DNA of 64,000 nt from Nitrobacter hamburgensis X14 (GTDB lineage Bacteria; Pseudomonadota; Alphaproteobacteria; Rhizobiales; Xanthobacteraceae): the NCBI RefSeq assembly GCF_000013885.1, contig NC_007964.1:2962001-3026000 (forward strand), given 5' to 3'. The notes beneath the pieces were generated by a model that worked only from the letters and a program-made list of their open reading frames with translations, had not been told where the DNA came from and ran no database searches. Of the stretch, positions 44,509 to 54,300 are shown piece by piece. The position numbers and the translations under genes are program-made. Position 1 is the first letter of the stretch; each line of letters starts with the position of its first letter.

Positions 44509-45662
44509 CGGGCACTCCCGTTCGTCTTGGCTGGCGGGTTCGCGGTCTGGTGCGCAGCGCCGCGCTGCGAAGTCAATTCGCTCAGCGGCAGGTAAGGCAC
44601 GATACCCGCCGAAGACGATGAACCCGGATCGTACACCAGCTTGTCGGCGTCCCCGAGCACCTGCTCCATGGTCTCCAGGTAGATGCGCTCGCGCGTCACG
44701 TCGGGCGCCGCCTTGTAGGCCTCATAAACCTGCAGGAATCGCGAACTCTGACCCTTGGCTTCGGCGATGGCCTGTTCCTTGTAGCCTTCGGCGTTCTGCA
44801 CAATCTGCGACGCCCGTCCGCGCGCATCGGGAATGACGCGGTTGGCATAGGTCTGGGCTTCGTTCTGCAGCCGCTCGAGGTCGGCGCGCGCCGCCTGCAC
44901 GTCGCGGAATGAATCGATAACCTGAGACGGTGGGTCGACCTTCTGCATTTGCACCTGCTGAATCAGAACGCCAGCGCCATACTGGTCCAGCGTCTTCTGC
45001 ATCAGATCCTGCACCGAGACTTCAATTTTGGTTCGCTCGGACGTCAGAATCGGTTGAATATCCGAGCGTCCGACCCACTCGCGCATCGCGCTTTCGGCCA
45101 CGGCTTTGACGGTGCCTTCCGGATTCTGGATGTTGAACAGGAAGTCACCGACCCCATCCGGCTTGATCCGCCACAACACGGTGAAATCGACGTCGACGAT
45201 GTTTTCGTCGCCGGTCAGCATCAGGCTTTCCTCCGGCACGTCGCGCATCGTGCTGGTGTGCCGCGCCGGGTCCTGCACCAGGGTCATACCGATATTGAGG
45301 GTGGAGACGCGCAGCGCCTTCGGCAGCAACACGGTCTCGATCGGATACGGCAGATGATAGTTGAGGCCGGGCTGCACGGTCCGCACATGCTTGCCGAAGC
45401 GCAGCACCGCGCCGAGTTCATCGGGTTGCACCCGGAAGAAACCGGACATGCCCCAGATCACAATCGCGCCGATCAGGATCAGCACGATGCCCATGGTGCT
45501 CAGATGTCCGCCCGGCAACAGTTGCCGAAGACGCTCCTGAGCGCGGCGCAGCAGATCCTCGAGATCCGGCGGCTTCGGCCCCCCCGCCGGCTGCGGGCCG
45601 GATCCCCATGGTCCTTTCGGACCGGAGCCCCACGGGCCTCCGCTTTGATTTTTCCACGGCAT
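44505..45662 (-). CDS. hflK: HflK, regulator of FtsH protease
   Basis: 385-residue partner of HflC. The N-terminus is cytosolic and Gly/Pro/Trp-rich with a short repeat (GGPWGSGPKGPWGSGPQPAGG in part). One membrane helix (about 58-77) is followed by the SPFH domain and coiled-coil. The ATG at 45662 has GGAG seven bases upstream; a GTG two codons earlier is possible. It is translationally coupled to hflC and lies 159 bases downstream of folA. Confidence 0.95.
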   Translation of the reverse strand: MPWKNQSGGPWGSGPKGPWGSGPQPAGGPKPPDLEDLLRRAQERLRQLLPGGHLSTMGIVLILIGAIVIWGMSGFFRVQPDELGAVLRFGKHVRTVQPGLNYHLPYPIETVLLPKALRVSTLNIGMTLVQDPARHTSTMRDVPEESLMLTGDENIVDVDFTVLWRIKPDGVGDFLFNIQNPEGTVKAVAESAMREWVGRSDIQPILTSERTKIEVSVQDLMQKTLDQYGAGVLIQQVQMQKVDPPSQVIDSFRDVQAARADLERLQNEAQTYANRVIPDARGRASQIVQNAEGYKEQAIAEAKGQSSRFLQVYEAYKAAPDVTRERIYLETMEQVLGDADKLVYDPGSSSSAGIVPYLPLSELTSQRGAAHQTANPPAKTNGSAR

Positions 45663-45821
45663 CGACACTCTCCTACGCGCGGATCCGGCTTCGCAAACCC
45701 CCGCCTCGCTCTGTCTGTTCGACCTTATAGGGGACGCTTACGGCCCTTACAACGCGGCTTGTTGGCTGCAAGGAGCTATATCCGCACAGCTAAATGTCAA
45801 TGCAAACATCGCGGAATGCGG

Positions 45822-46358
45822 TTAATGCGGCGTCCGACGGCGATATGTCACATAAGAATAATCGGCGGCGTCGCCAGCGGCCGCCCGGTTTCGGCAGCGC
45901 GCGGTTTCGCGCCAAACCGACGGATCGATCGCCGGAAAAACGGCATCGCCATCGACCCCGGCGTGAACTTCCGTCACCTCGAGACGATCCGCCACCGGCA
46001 TCGACGCGGCATAAATCTCCGCTCCGCCGATCACCGCGATCTCAGTGACCGAACGCCGCAGCGCATCCCCTTTTGCGACGGCTAGGGCGTCCGCCAGCGA
46101 TCGCGTCGCCACCGCGCCGACCGCGGCAAAGTCGGGATCGCGGGTAATGACGATATTGGTTCGTCCCGGCAACGGCCGGCGCAACGAGTCGAAGGTCTTG
46201 CGGCCCATCACGATCGGCTTGCCCATGGTGATCGCCTTGAAGCGCTGCTGGTCGGCTTTCAGCCGCCACGGGATTTGATTGCGCTGACCGATCACGCCAC
46301 TCTCGGCCACCGCGACGACCAGGACAATTTCCGGATGCGGGAAGACAGCTACGGTCAC
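45822..46358 (-). CDS. folA: Dihydrofolate reductase
   Basis: 178-residue enzyme reducing dihydrofolate with NADPH. Motifs: IVLVVAVAESGVIGQRNQIP with the substrate-site WRLKADQQRFK, the cofactor loop MGRKTFDSLRRPLPGRTNIV, and VIGGAEIYAASM. A GTG start at 46358 overlaps the thyA stop by four bases (GTGA), so the pair is coupled: thymidylate synthase makes the dihydrofolate that this enzyme recycles. A Glu/Asp is normally found near residue 27-30; here the segment reads IPWRLKAD, which carries the Asp. Confidence 0.93.
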   Translation of the reverse strand: MTVAVFPHPEIVLVVAVAESGVIGQRNQIPWRLKADQQRFKAITMGKPIVMGRKTFDSLRRPLPGRTNIVITRDPDFAAVGAVATRSLADALAVAKGDALRRSVTEIAVIGGAEIYAASMPVADRLEVTEVHAGVDGDAVFPAIDPSVWRETARCRNRAAAGDAADYSYVTYRRRTPH

Positions 46359-47149
46359 ACCGCGACCTCTGCCTTGATATGCGGATGGGGATCGTAGTTC
46401 TCGAGTTTGAAATCCTCGTAGCGGAACGCGAAGATACTCTTCACCTCGGGATTGATCGTCATCGTCGGCAGCGATCGTGTCGGCCGCGTGAGTTGAAGCC
46501 GTGCCTGATCGAGGTGATTCAAATAGAGGTGCGCGTCGCCGAGGCTGTGCACGAAGTCCCCGGGCTTGAGCCCCGTGACCTGCGCGACCATCATCGTCAG
46601 CAACGCATAGGACGCGATGTTGAAGGGCACCCCCAGAAACACATCCGCCGAGCGCTGATAAAGCTGGCACGACAGTTTTCCGTCGGCAACATAGAACTGA
46701 AACAGGCAGTGGCACGGCGGCAGCGCCATCTTGTCGACATCGGCCGGATTCCACGCGCTGACGATCAGCCGCCGCGAATCCGGACTGCGCCCGATCATGT
46801 CGACTACGTTGGCGATCTGGTCGATGCTGCGTCCGTCCGGCGCGGGCCATGAGCGCCACTGCGAACCGTAGACCGGGCCGAGATCGCCGTTGGCGTCGGC
46901 CCACTCGTCCCAGATCGAGACGCCGTGCTCCCTCAGATACCTGACGTTGGTCTCGCCCTTCAGGAACCAGAGCAGTTCATGCACGATCGACTTGAGCGGA
47001 AGCTTCTTGGTGGTCAGCATCGGAAATCCCGATGCGAGATTGAAACGCATCTGATGCCCGAAGATGGACAATGTTCCGGTGCCGGTACGGTCATGCTTCT
47101 CCGCGCCGTCGCTGAGAATACGTTCGAGCAGATCGTGGTACTGGTTCAT
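46355..47149 (-). CDS. thyA: Thymidylate synthase
   Basis: 264 residues, the same length as the E. coli enzyme. Converts dUMP to dTMP using methylene-tetrahydrofolate. The catalytic Cys is in LPPCHCLFQFYV, with the phosphate-binding Arg in RRLIVSAWNPADVD and the substrate Asn in VPFNIASYALLT. The start at 47149 (MNQYHDLLERIL) matches the family; an in-frame start seven codons upstream is less likely. First gene of the thyA-folA operon. Confidence 0.97.
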   Translation of the reverse strand: MNQYHDLLERILSDGAEKHDRTGTGTLSIFGHQMRFNLASGFPMLTTKKLPLKSIVHELLWFLKGETNVRYLREHGVSIWDEWADANGDLGPVYGSQWRSWPAPDGRSIDQIANVVDMIGRSPDSRRLIVSAWNPADVDKMALPPCHCLFQFYVADGKLSCQLYQRSADVFLGVPFNIASYALLTMMVAQVTGLKPGDFVHSLGDAHLYLNHLDQARLQLTRPTRSLPTMTINPEVKSIFAFRYEDFKLENYDPHPHIKAEVAV

Positions 47150-47406
47150 GACATCGGCGCTTTCGAGCAAGTAAACTTAGCGCCCGACCGGTTGGCCCGA
47201 CAGCAACTATTCGCGCTACGCCCCAATTATACCCGAAAACAGGATCGCTGAGGCAAGGTCCGGTTTTGCCGCGTTTCATATTCGCATGTAGGGAACGAGG
47301 TCGGCCCAGCACACCACGTTTGGCTCATTTCCGGTGTGGCGCCGACCCGAAAGCGCGAAATGTGCCGTCGGGTACCTTTCTTCCTGAGCCCTCGCAGACT
47401 ATATTC

Positions 47407-47765
47407 AGAGCGCCGGTTCGCCGGCTATGGAAATAAACGGCCGTCGTAATAAACCATTCGGACCCGGGGGCAGTACCCGGCGCCTCCACCAGATCCCGAC
47501 CCGAACCCATGATACGCATAAATTTGGCGGGTTCCGGCGGGGGCGAAACAGGATCGACGAGGGCGTAAAGGGCTCGCTTTTTCTCGGTATGGTTCCGCCG
47601 TTATCGGGCTATGCAATAGTTGCAAACGACAACTATGCTCCGGTTGCTCAGGCTGCGTAACGCAGTTTGAAAGACCATTCTGAAGTCCTGACGGGTTAAG
47701 CTCCGTCAGGCGGGGTTCGGAGGCACCTGGCAACAGAAGCCTCCACTCTATATCCGTTCGCCTCT
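47407..47765 (+). ncRNA. ssrA: tmRNA (ssrA), circularly permuted two-piece form
   Basis: The acceptor piece lies upstream and ends in CGCCTCC-A-CCA at 47491. The coding piece begins GGGGGCGAAACAGGATCGAC near 47539. The two ends pair as a 7-bp acceptor stem with the G3-U70 wobble that alanyl-tRNA synthetase reads. The acceptor T-arm is CCGGG-GGCAGTA-CCCGG. The tag ORF at 47622-47660 encodes ANDNYAPVAQAA then TAA. Downstream hairpins CCTGACGG/CCGTCAGG and GGAGGC/GCCTCC are pseudoknot elements. About 47 bases between the pieces are presumably excised. Outer boundaries are approximate; TATATT at 47400 may be the -10. It rescues stalled ribosomes and tags proteins for ClpXP. Confidence 0.93.
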
Positions 47766-47902
47766 CCAGCGAACTGGCGACGAGAATTTCACCAGCCCGA
47801 CCCAACCGCTGCTGACCCGGCGAGATCGCCGGAGTATCATTGGCAAACGGTGCGAGTCGGCTTCAAACGCTCGCAGGGAATTTGCACACCTCTGCGGGGG
47901 CG

Positions 47903-48448
47903 ATGGACCAACCGATGTCAACCGATCATATCCGATACGATCTGCTGGCGCGCGACGCGCTGCGCGGCGTTCTGCGCCGGGTGCTGACGGACGCCGCCGA
48001 GCAAGGGCTGCCGGGCGAGCATCACTTTTTCATCACCTTCATGTCAAAGGCCGACGGGGTGAAGATATCGCCCCGCCTTCTGGCGCAGCACCCCGAGGAA
48101 ATGACCATCATTCTCCAGCACCAGTTCTGGGATCTGACGGTGAGCGAGGAGCGCTTCGAGGTCGGCCTGTCGTTCGGCGGCATTCCCGAGCGTCTCGTGG
48201 TTCCTTTCAACTCAATCAAAAGCTTCTACGATCCATCGGTGCAGTTCGGTCTGCAATTCGAGCCGGCCGAAACCGAGACAGCCGCGGCCGATATGCCACC
48301 GGGGGCGCCTTCGCCGGCGGTACCTTCACCGGCAGTCCTGGCCGTTCCGGACACTCCCTCCCCGCCCGCCGCCGCCGAAACCGAAGACAAACCCAAACCC
48401 AGCGAAGGCGCCGAGGTTGTCAGGCTGGACCGCTTCCGCAAGAAGTAG
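47903..48448 (+). CDS. sspB: SspB-like ClpXP adaptor for ssrA-tagged proteins
   Basis: 181-residue alphaproteobacterial SspB. The folded tag-binding domain (about 5-135: HIRYDLLARDALRGVLRRVL, GEHHFFITFMSKADGVKISP) is followed by a Pro/Ala/Glu-rich linker and a short conserved ClpX-binding tail (GAEVVRLDRFRKK). It binds the AAN-type tag and hands substrates to ClpX. Start at 47903 has GCGGGGGCG upstream; ATG at 47915 is possible. It lies 138 bases after the tmRNA gene, so the tag and its reader are neighbours. Confidence 0.93.
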   Translation: MDQPMSTDHIRYDLLARDALRGVLRRVLTDAAEQGLPGEHHFFITFMSKADGVKISPRLLAQHPEEMTIILQHQFWDLTVSEERFEVGLSFGGIPERLVVPFNSIKSFYDPSVQFGLQFEPAETETAAADMPPGAPSPAVPSPAVLAVPDTPSPPAAAETEDKPKPSEGAEVVRLDRFRKK

Positions 48449-48538
48449 TCCGCGTTGCATTTGCCGAGGTGCCCTGATCCGCGGGGATGCGGCTGTTTGC
48501 GTTTGCCATTGCCCTATCAATCATAACGGACTGAATTC

Positions 48539-49954
48539 ATGGTTTCCTCATCGCGCAAAACCAAAACGGGGACGCGAACGGAAACCGACAGTTTCGGCCC
48601 CATCGACGTTCAAGCCGACCGCTACTGGGGAGCCCAGACTGAGCGCAGCCGGCGGAACTTCCGCATCGGACACGACCGGATGCCGATGCAAATCGTCCGG
48701 GCGCTCGGCATCGTCAAGCTCGCAGCGGCAGAGACCAACCGCGAGCTGGGCCTGCTCGACCGGCGGCGCGCGACCGCAATCATTCGCGCCGCGCGCGAAG
48801 TGATCGACGGCAAGCTCGACGATCATTTTCCGCTGGTCGTCTGGCAAACCGGCTCCGGCACGCAGACCAACATGAACCTCAACGAGGTGATCGCCAACCG
48901 CGCCAGCGAGTTGCTCGGCGGCGAACTCGGCGCCAAGAAGCCCGTTCATCCCAACGATCACGTCAACATGAGCCAGTCGTCGAACGACTCATTTCCGACA
49001 GCCATGCACATCGCGGCGGCCCAGGGCATCGCGTCCGACCTGGTTCCCGCTCTGACCGCACTGCTCAAGGCGCTGCGCAAAAAGGAAAAGGCGTTCGCTC
49101 ATATCGTCAAGATCGGCCGGACTCATACCCAGGACGCGACGCCGCTGACGCTCGGCCAGGAGTTCTCCGGCTATGCAGCGCAAGTCGAGAGCGGCCTCGC
49201 ACGGCTTCGCACCGCGATAAAGGACCTCTATCCACTGGCGCAAGGCGGAACCGCGGTGGGTACCGGCCTGAACTCGAAGCCGAAATTTGCGAAACTGTTT
49301 GCGAAACACGCGGCGGCGCTTGCGAAACTCCCGTTCACGAGCGCTCCCAACAAATTCGAGGCGCTGGCCTCCAACGACGCTTATGTTTTCGTTCACGGGG
49401 CGATCAACGCGGTCGCAACCGGCCTGTTCAAGATCGCGAACGATATTCGTTTTTTGGGTTCCGGGCCGCGCTCCGGCCTCGGAGAACTGATCCTTCCCGA
49501 AAACGAACCGGGGTCGTCGATCATGCCGGGGAAGGTCAATCCGACCCAGTGCGAAGCCATGACCATGGTTTGCTGTCAGGTGTTCGGCAATCACACCACC
49601 GTGACGGTCGCCGGCAGTCAGGGACATTTCGAACTCAACGTTTACAGGCCTGTTCTGGCATATTGCATGATCAACTCCATCCAATTGCTCGCCGACGTCG
49701 TGCGTTCCTTCACCGAGCACTGCATCGAGGGCATTCGCGCCGACGAGAAGCGAATTCACGACCTGATGCAACGCTCGCTGATGTTGGTGACGGCGCTCGC
49801 ACCCAAGATCGGTTATGACAACGCGGCGACGGTCGCCAAAGCCGCCCACGCCCGCGGAACGACGTTGAAGGAGGAGGCTCAGCGGCTTGGCTTTGTCACG
49901 GCCGCGGAATTCGACCGGCTGGTGCAGCCCGACAAAATGACGCGACCAGGATGA
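48539..49954 (+). CDS. fumC: Class II fumarate hydratase
   Basis: 471-residue TCA-cycle enzyme converting fumarate to malate. Superfamily signature GSSIMPGKVNP is present with the catalytic loop, along with the TGSGTQTNMNLNEVIANRA and GRTHTQDATPLTLGQEFSGY blocks. The length is near the usual 460-465, with a slightly longer basic N-terminus (MVSSSRKTKTGTRTETDSFG). The DUF4169 and RHH genes follow on the same strand. Confidence 0.97.
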   Translation: MVSSSRKTKTGTRTETDSFGPIDVQADRYWGAQTERSRRNFRIGHDRMPMQIVRALGIVKLAAAETNRELGLLDRRRATAIIRAAREVIDGKLDDHFPLVVWQTGSGTQTNMNLNEVIANRASELLGGELGAKKPVHPNDHVNMSQSSNDSFPTAMHIAAAQGIASDLVPALTALLKALRKKEKAFAHIVKIGRTHTQDATPLTLGQEFSGYAAQVESGLARLRTAIKDLYPLAQGGTAVGTGLNSKPKFAKLFAKHAAALAKLPFTSAPNKFEALASNDAYVFVHGAINAVATGLFKIANDIRFLGSGPRSGLGELILPENEPGSSIMPGKVNPTQCEAMTMVCCQVFGNHTTVTVAGSQGHFELNVYRPVLAYCMINSIQLLADVVRSFTEHCIEGIRADEKRIHDLMQRSLMLVTALAPKIGYDNAATVAKAAHARGTTLKEEAQRLGFVTAAEFDRLVQPDKMTRPG

Positions 49955-50175
49955 CGCGCCCCGCAGAAACTTAGACCCTACCAGTGGCGAGGCTGGTATT
50001 CCAAAAACCAGCGCCTCGGGAACGGTTATATTTCATATCGTCTAAAGAATGAGAGAATATTTTCTACCACCGTTGCGGTGCATCATGGTACAGCACAAAC
50101 GATAGCCGCTTTTGCAGCGGAATTTTTGACTTTTGAAGGTACGCGCTCCCAGCATTTGAGATGGCGGAATCGGTC

Positions 50176-50364
50176 ATGGGGGATGTGGTCAATCTAAGCA
50201 AGCGCAGGAAACGCGCCGAACGGGAACGGACGGCAGAGATTGCCGACGCCAATCGAGCGCGCTTTGGCCGCCCCAAGGCTGAGCGCGATCTCATCGAACA
50301 GCGCATGATGCGGGAGAAACGTCTGCTCGATCAGCACCGCATCGACGGCGAGGACGGATCATGA
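50176..50364 (+). CDS. DUF4169 family protein
   Basis: 62-residue strongly basic, helical protein starting MGDVVNLSKRRKRAERERTA, matching DUF4169 proteins of alphaproteobacteria. Function unknown. A start five codons upstream (50161) is possible. Its stop overlaps the next gene's ATG by four bases, so it is coupled to the RHH protein. Confidence 0.8.
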   Translation: MGDVVNLSKRRKRAERERTAEIADANRARFGRPKAERDLIEQRMMREKRLLDQHRIDGEDGS

Positions 50365-50615
50365 AATCGCCGGTGGTGAAACGATCGATCGTGGTGGCCG
50401 GCCACAAGACCAGCGTGAGCCTCGAGGAGGCATTCTGGAACGGAATGAAAGAAATCTCGAGCCTTCGCGACATGACGCTGTCCGAACTGGTCGGCGAGAT
50501 CGACAGCAACCGTCAACAGGGCAACCTGTCCTCGGCGATCCGCCTTTTCGTCCTGGACTACTTTCGAAGCCGCGCGATGGCTGCGGAATCCGAAAACAGC
50601 CCGAGCGCCGGATAG
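50361..50615 (+). CDS. Ribbon-helix-helix domain protein (RHH_4 type)
   Basis: 84 residues. The N-terminal strand KRSIVVAGHKTSVSLEEAFW and the following helices fit the RHH_4 fold, probably a DNA-binding regulator. Coupled to the DUF4169 gene by an ATGA overlap. A close paralogue is at 50940-51260. Target unknown. Confidence 0.82.
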   Translation: MKSPVVKRSIVVAGHKTSVSLEEAFWNGMKEISSLRDMTLSELVGEIDSNRQQGNLSSAIRLFVLDYFRSRAMAAESENSPSAG

Positions 50616-50939
50616 CGGGCATCGGATCCCCTGCGGCGAATCTCATCCGTGAAATCCCATCCGTGTGTCTGCTCACGTCAGCGTCACGATAGTGAACTTC
50701 ACTTAGGTTGTTTCCCGAATACCGGCGCTCTGCCCTTTCAGCTATTATGTACCTGTACCTCGATGATCCGCCACGGTGCCGATCAGAGGTGGGCCGCTGA
50801 AGATCACCTGCATGCCCGCGGCGCGGTCCACCGATGATGCGCAGCATCGCTATCGCAGTTTAGACCGAACAAGCCGTCCGGTGAGATGTCATCGTGCGCC
50901 GATGATGACGCTTTCCGAAAAAACCAGATGGAGTCAATC
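50616..50939. other. Intergenic region (324 bp) between two RHH paralogues
   Basis: No gene recognised and no strong palindrome. It may carry the promoter of the second RHH gene. Confidence 0.35.
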
Positions 50940-51260
50940 ATGCGAAACGACCAAAGCGGCGATCGCCGCGGCGAGCGCGAATATGCCGTCGTTAAACGAT
51001 CGGTGATCGTCGGCGGTCACAAGACCAGCGTGAGTCTCGAAGACGCATTCTGGACAAGCCTGAAAGATATCGCGATGCGGCGAGGCATGACCCTTTCCAC
51101 GCAAATCGCCTCGATCGATACCGATCGCAGGACCAGCAATCTGTCTTCGGCGATCCGTCTCTATGTGCTCGAGCATTTTCGCACGCGGGCGGCGAGCACC
51201 ATGTTCATCGGCGAACGTCTGGCACCATCCACACGGCTTGCGCCGCTTGGTCCGGAATAG
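50940..51260 (+). CDS. Ribbon-helix-helix domain protein (RHH_4 type), second copy
   Basis: 106 residues, paralogous to the protein at 50361. The core from VVKRSVIVGGHKTSVSLEDA through NLSSAIRLYVLEHFRTRA is shared in the same order, while the N- and C-terminal extensions are unique. ATG at 50940 has GGAG six bases upstream; 50928 is an alternative. Probably DNA-binding. Confidence 0.8.
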   Translation: MRNDQSGDRRGEREYAVVKRSVIVGGHKTSVSLEDAFWTSLKDIAMRRGMTLSTQIASIDTDRRTSNLSSAIRLYVLEHFRTRAASTMFIGERLAPSTRLAPLGPE

Positions 51261-51336
51261 CAGAACCTCGCTCCGGTTTTGTTGTGGAGCGTTGTCTTCA
51301 CCCGACCCAATACCCCCCGCGTCGCTTGAAACGCCT

Positions 51337-51368
51337 TAGCGCGTATTCTGATCGCGAAATACGCGCTA
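51337..51368. repeat. Perfect 11-bp inverted repeat overlapping the asmA stop codon
   Basis: TAGCGCGTATT, 10-base loop, AATACGCGCTA. The last arm contains the TAG stop of the AsmA gene on the reverse strand. No T-run follows, so it is a possible processing hairpin or palindromic insertion rather than a classical terminator. Confidence 0.6.
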
Positions 51369-54300
51369 GAGAGCCGGTCGCGCGGTCGACGCCGGCGGCC
51401 TCTGCACCAGCGGCTGGCGCGGGTGGAGCGGCTTTGGAATCGGCGCAGGCCGTATCTCGACCGGTGCCGGCAGGGGCGCAGCCGATGGTGGCGTCGGCGC
51501 GTTGGACGCCTGCGGCGTGGTCGCCGGACCCGGTGTGACGGCCATCCGAGGTTTCGCGCGGGACCGCCGCGGATCGCGCTTCGGAACGGGCACATTGGCG
51601 ACGGGCGGATCGTTCGTCGTCGGTGGCGCAGCGGAAACCTCTGACGGTTCGGCCGGAAGCGATGCCATCGCCGGCGATGGGATGGCCATCCCCGGTTTTG
51701 CGGGAGACCAACGCGGATCGCGCTTCGGGACAGGTGCATTGGCGACAGGCGCCTCGTCCGTCGCCAATGGCGCAGCGGAAACCTCTGACGGCTCAGCCGG
51801 AAGCGATGTTGTCGCCGGCGGCGGGATGGCAGGAGGCAGCGCGGGCGGCGACGCCATGCGTTGCTCGATCGAGTCGAGCCTGCGGGTTTCGCGATCGATC
51901 GCCCTCACCGCAAGCCACGAAGACAGCGCGGCAACATCAATGGTCCGGTGGATCGCGTCGGGCGGCCCAACCGCGAATATCTGAACTTCCGGACGATTGT
52001 TCGCGGACCCGGCCGACGTTGAAGCAAGGCTGGCGCGGATATCGACCTGATCCGCCGCGATGTCATAGCCACCGGAGACGATGGCCTGCGCCCCGTCGCC
52101 CTCCAGAGCCGTCGCGCTCACATGGAGGCGGCCATCTCTCACGATGAACGGAATTTGCGCCGATGCGACCGCAAACGGATTCACGGACAGAGATCGCTCC
52201 ACGATCTGCTGCAATTTGGCGTCGTCCGATGCTCCGCCATCGCCCGCATCGATCGCTGCATTGAACATGTGCGGATCAAGCCCCGCAATGCGCGCATGCT
52301 CGAGTGTGACCAGACCGTCGCCGGACAGCGCTCCGGCCAGCGCAGACGCGCTGCGGCCCTGGCTTGCAAATGTCATCTGCGCCGAAGCGTGGCCTGAAGG
52401 CATCGCCAGTGAACCGTAATGCAACGCCGAACCGTCGACGTTGGTAAGCTGAACTTTCGCATTCAAGGCAACACCGTCGGCGGCTTGCCGGATGTCGAGG
52501 CGTGCGGTGGCATCGCCATCGCCGATTTTCCCTTTCATCGCATCGAATGTCAGGGAATGGCCATCCGCTTTGACAATGCCGCTGACGGGCCGCAATTCGA
52601 TGCCTCCCGGCAGCACGCCGCGCAGCGCCTCGAACGTGAGTTGACCGCGCCAACCTTCCGGCAGGCCGACACCCAGCGGCTCCGCCGTATCATGTCCCGC
52701 GGCGCCGACGGCAAGTCCAAACGCCGATGCCAAATCGAGCGTGTCGATTCCGATTTCGCCCTCGACGAGATTTTCGTTGCCGAAATTCACCGCAACGCGC
52801 CCGCGCATCCGGGCACCCGCTGCCATGCCATCGAGATCGTTGACAATCAGCTTGCTGCCGGCCAGCGCGACATGCGACGACAGGCTGACGTTCCGGGCAC
52901 GGGAATCGGATGGCTTGAGATGCAGCAGCGGCCCGAGATCGACGCGGCGCACTGCGAGATGAAGGTCAGCCTTCCGGTCCGATGACCATGGCTCCAACGT
53001 TGCTTTTATTTCGGCATCCAGATCGGCTCCCGACATCCGCGCGTTCAGCCGGATCGGAGCATGCCAGACTCCCGTCGCCGTCCCCTCCAGCACGGACCGG
53101 TCGCGAACCGCGATCACACGGTCGAGACCCAGCAAGGCCGGCAAGGCTCCGCCTCGTTCCGCCGTCAGCTTCGTCCGGAGCGTCGCCTCGCTCTGTGCCA
53201 ATGCATCGAGATCGGCCGTGCGCACGGCTTCGAGCGAAGGTACGGCCGCCAGTGACAGCGTGCCTTTCAGTTGCGGAAGATCGACGTCGAGCTTCGCGCT
53301 GGCATCGGCCTTGTTTTTGTCGGCAGGACTTTTATCGACATTCAGCGCGAGGTGGAGCCGCGCTGCTCCCGCGGCCGCCGGCATCGCATCGAGGCGCGCC
53401 GCGACGGTCGGCGCGACCGGAGCGATCAAACTCGTCATCTGCGCAACCGAGTCCGATGTCGCATTCAACGATAGCTGGCCGGTGGCGTCGACGCGGTCGA
53501 ATGCGCCGGAGCCCTCCATCATGAAACCTCCGGGCGAGCCGATTTTCAATTGCTCCAGGGAGATTGTCTTTGGTCCATAAGCAAGTTTGGCGATGAATGG
53601 ACGCAATTCCTGTCCCGCCGACATCGCGCTATCGACATTCAACGAGAGCTGTCCTTCATTCGGCCAACCGCCTTGCGGTCCCGCAATCGCGCGGACCAGG
53701 CCTGCCGCCGCATCGAGGTCGAGACGGTTCGCCCTGAGTTCCGCCTCGGCCCGCGCGCCATTCTCGGCCGTCGAATTGACGAACGCCAGCCGCCCTTCGA
53801 CGCTGCCACCCTCGATATCGGCCTTGAGCTGATCGAAGGCGACCTGGCTTGAATCCACGGTCAAATTGCCACGCAGACGCAATGGCTTTTGGCTTTGATG
53901 GACGATGTCGCTGCGAGCTTGCAGCCAGCCGACGAATGCATCCGGATCGGACGATTCAACATCGAGCACACCGTCGAAATGTGCGGATGGCCCGGGTTGC
54001 GCGATCTGACCGTTAACCGCCACGCGCGTTGCGCCGGGAGCCTGGAATTCCAGCCGGCTGATCGCCCATGATGCGGCGTCGCCGCGTAAGTCAGCACCGA
54101 AATTTTGTATCGGGCGGCCGCCCAGCATGATCTGGTCCACGCTGATCCCGATTTCGGCGGCAAGCCACGGTTGCGGAATTTTCGTTAGATAGCTTTGTAA
54201 TGCCGGAAACATCGTTGCGGGCGTGTCCCGATCCTTGCCAAGCAGGCGATCGGCGTCGAGTTGACGCGCGAACAATTCGGCATGAATCCGGGGCGACGCG

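Noticed and set aside
47427..47660. A 77-codon ORF ending ANDNYAPVAQAA
   Set aside because: It is the tmRNA; only the last 12 codons are translated, after tag resumption, and the rest is structural RNA.
51519..51806. CRISPR array suspected from a repeated 17-mer at 144-base spacing
   Set aside because: Only two units, coding and in frame; no spacers and no cas genes.
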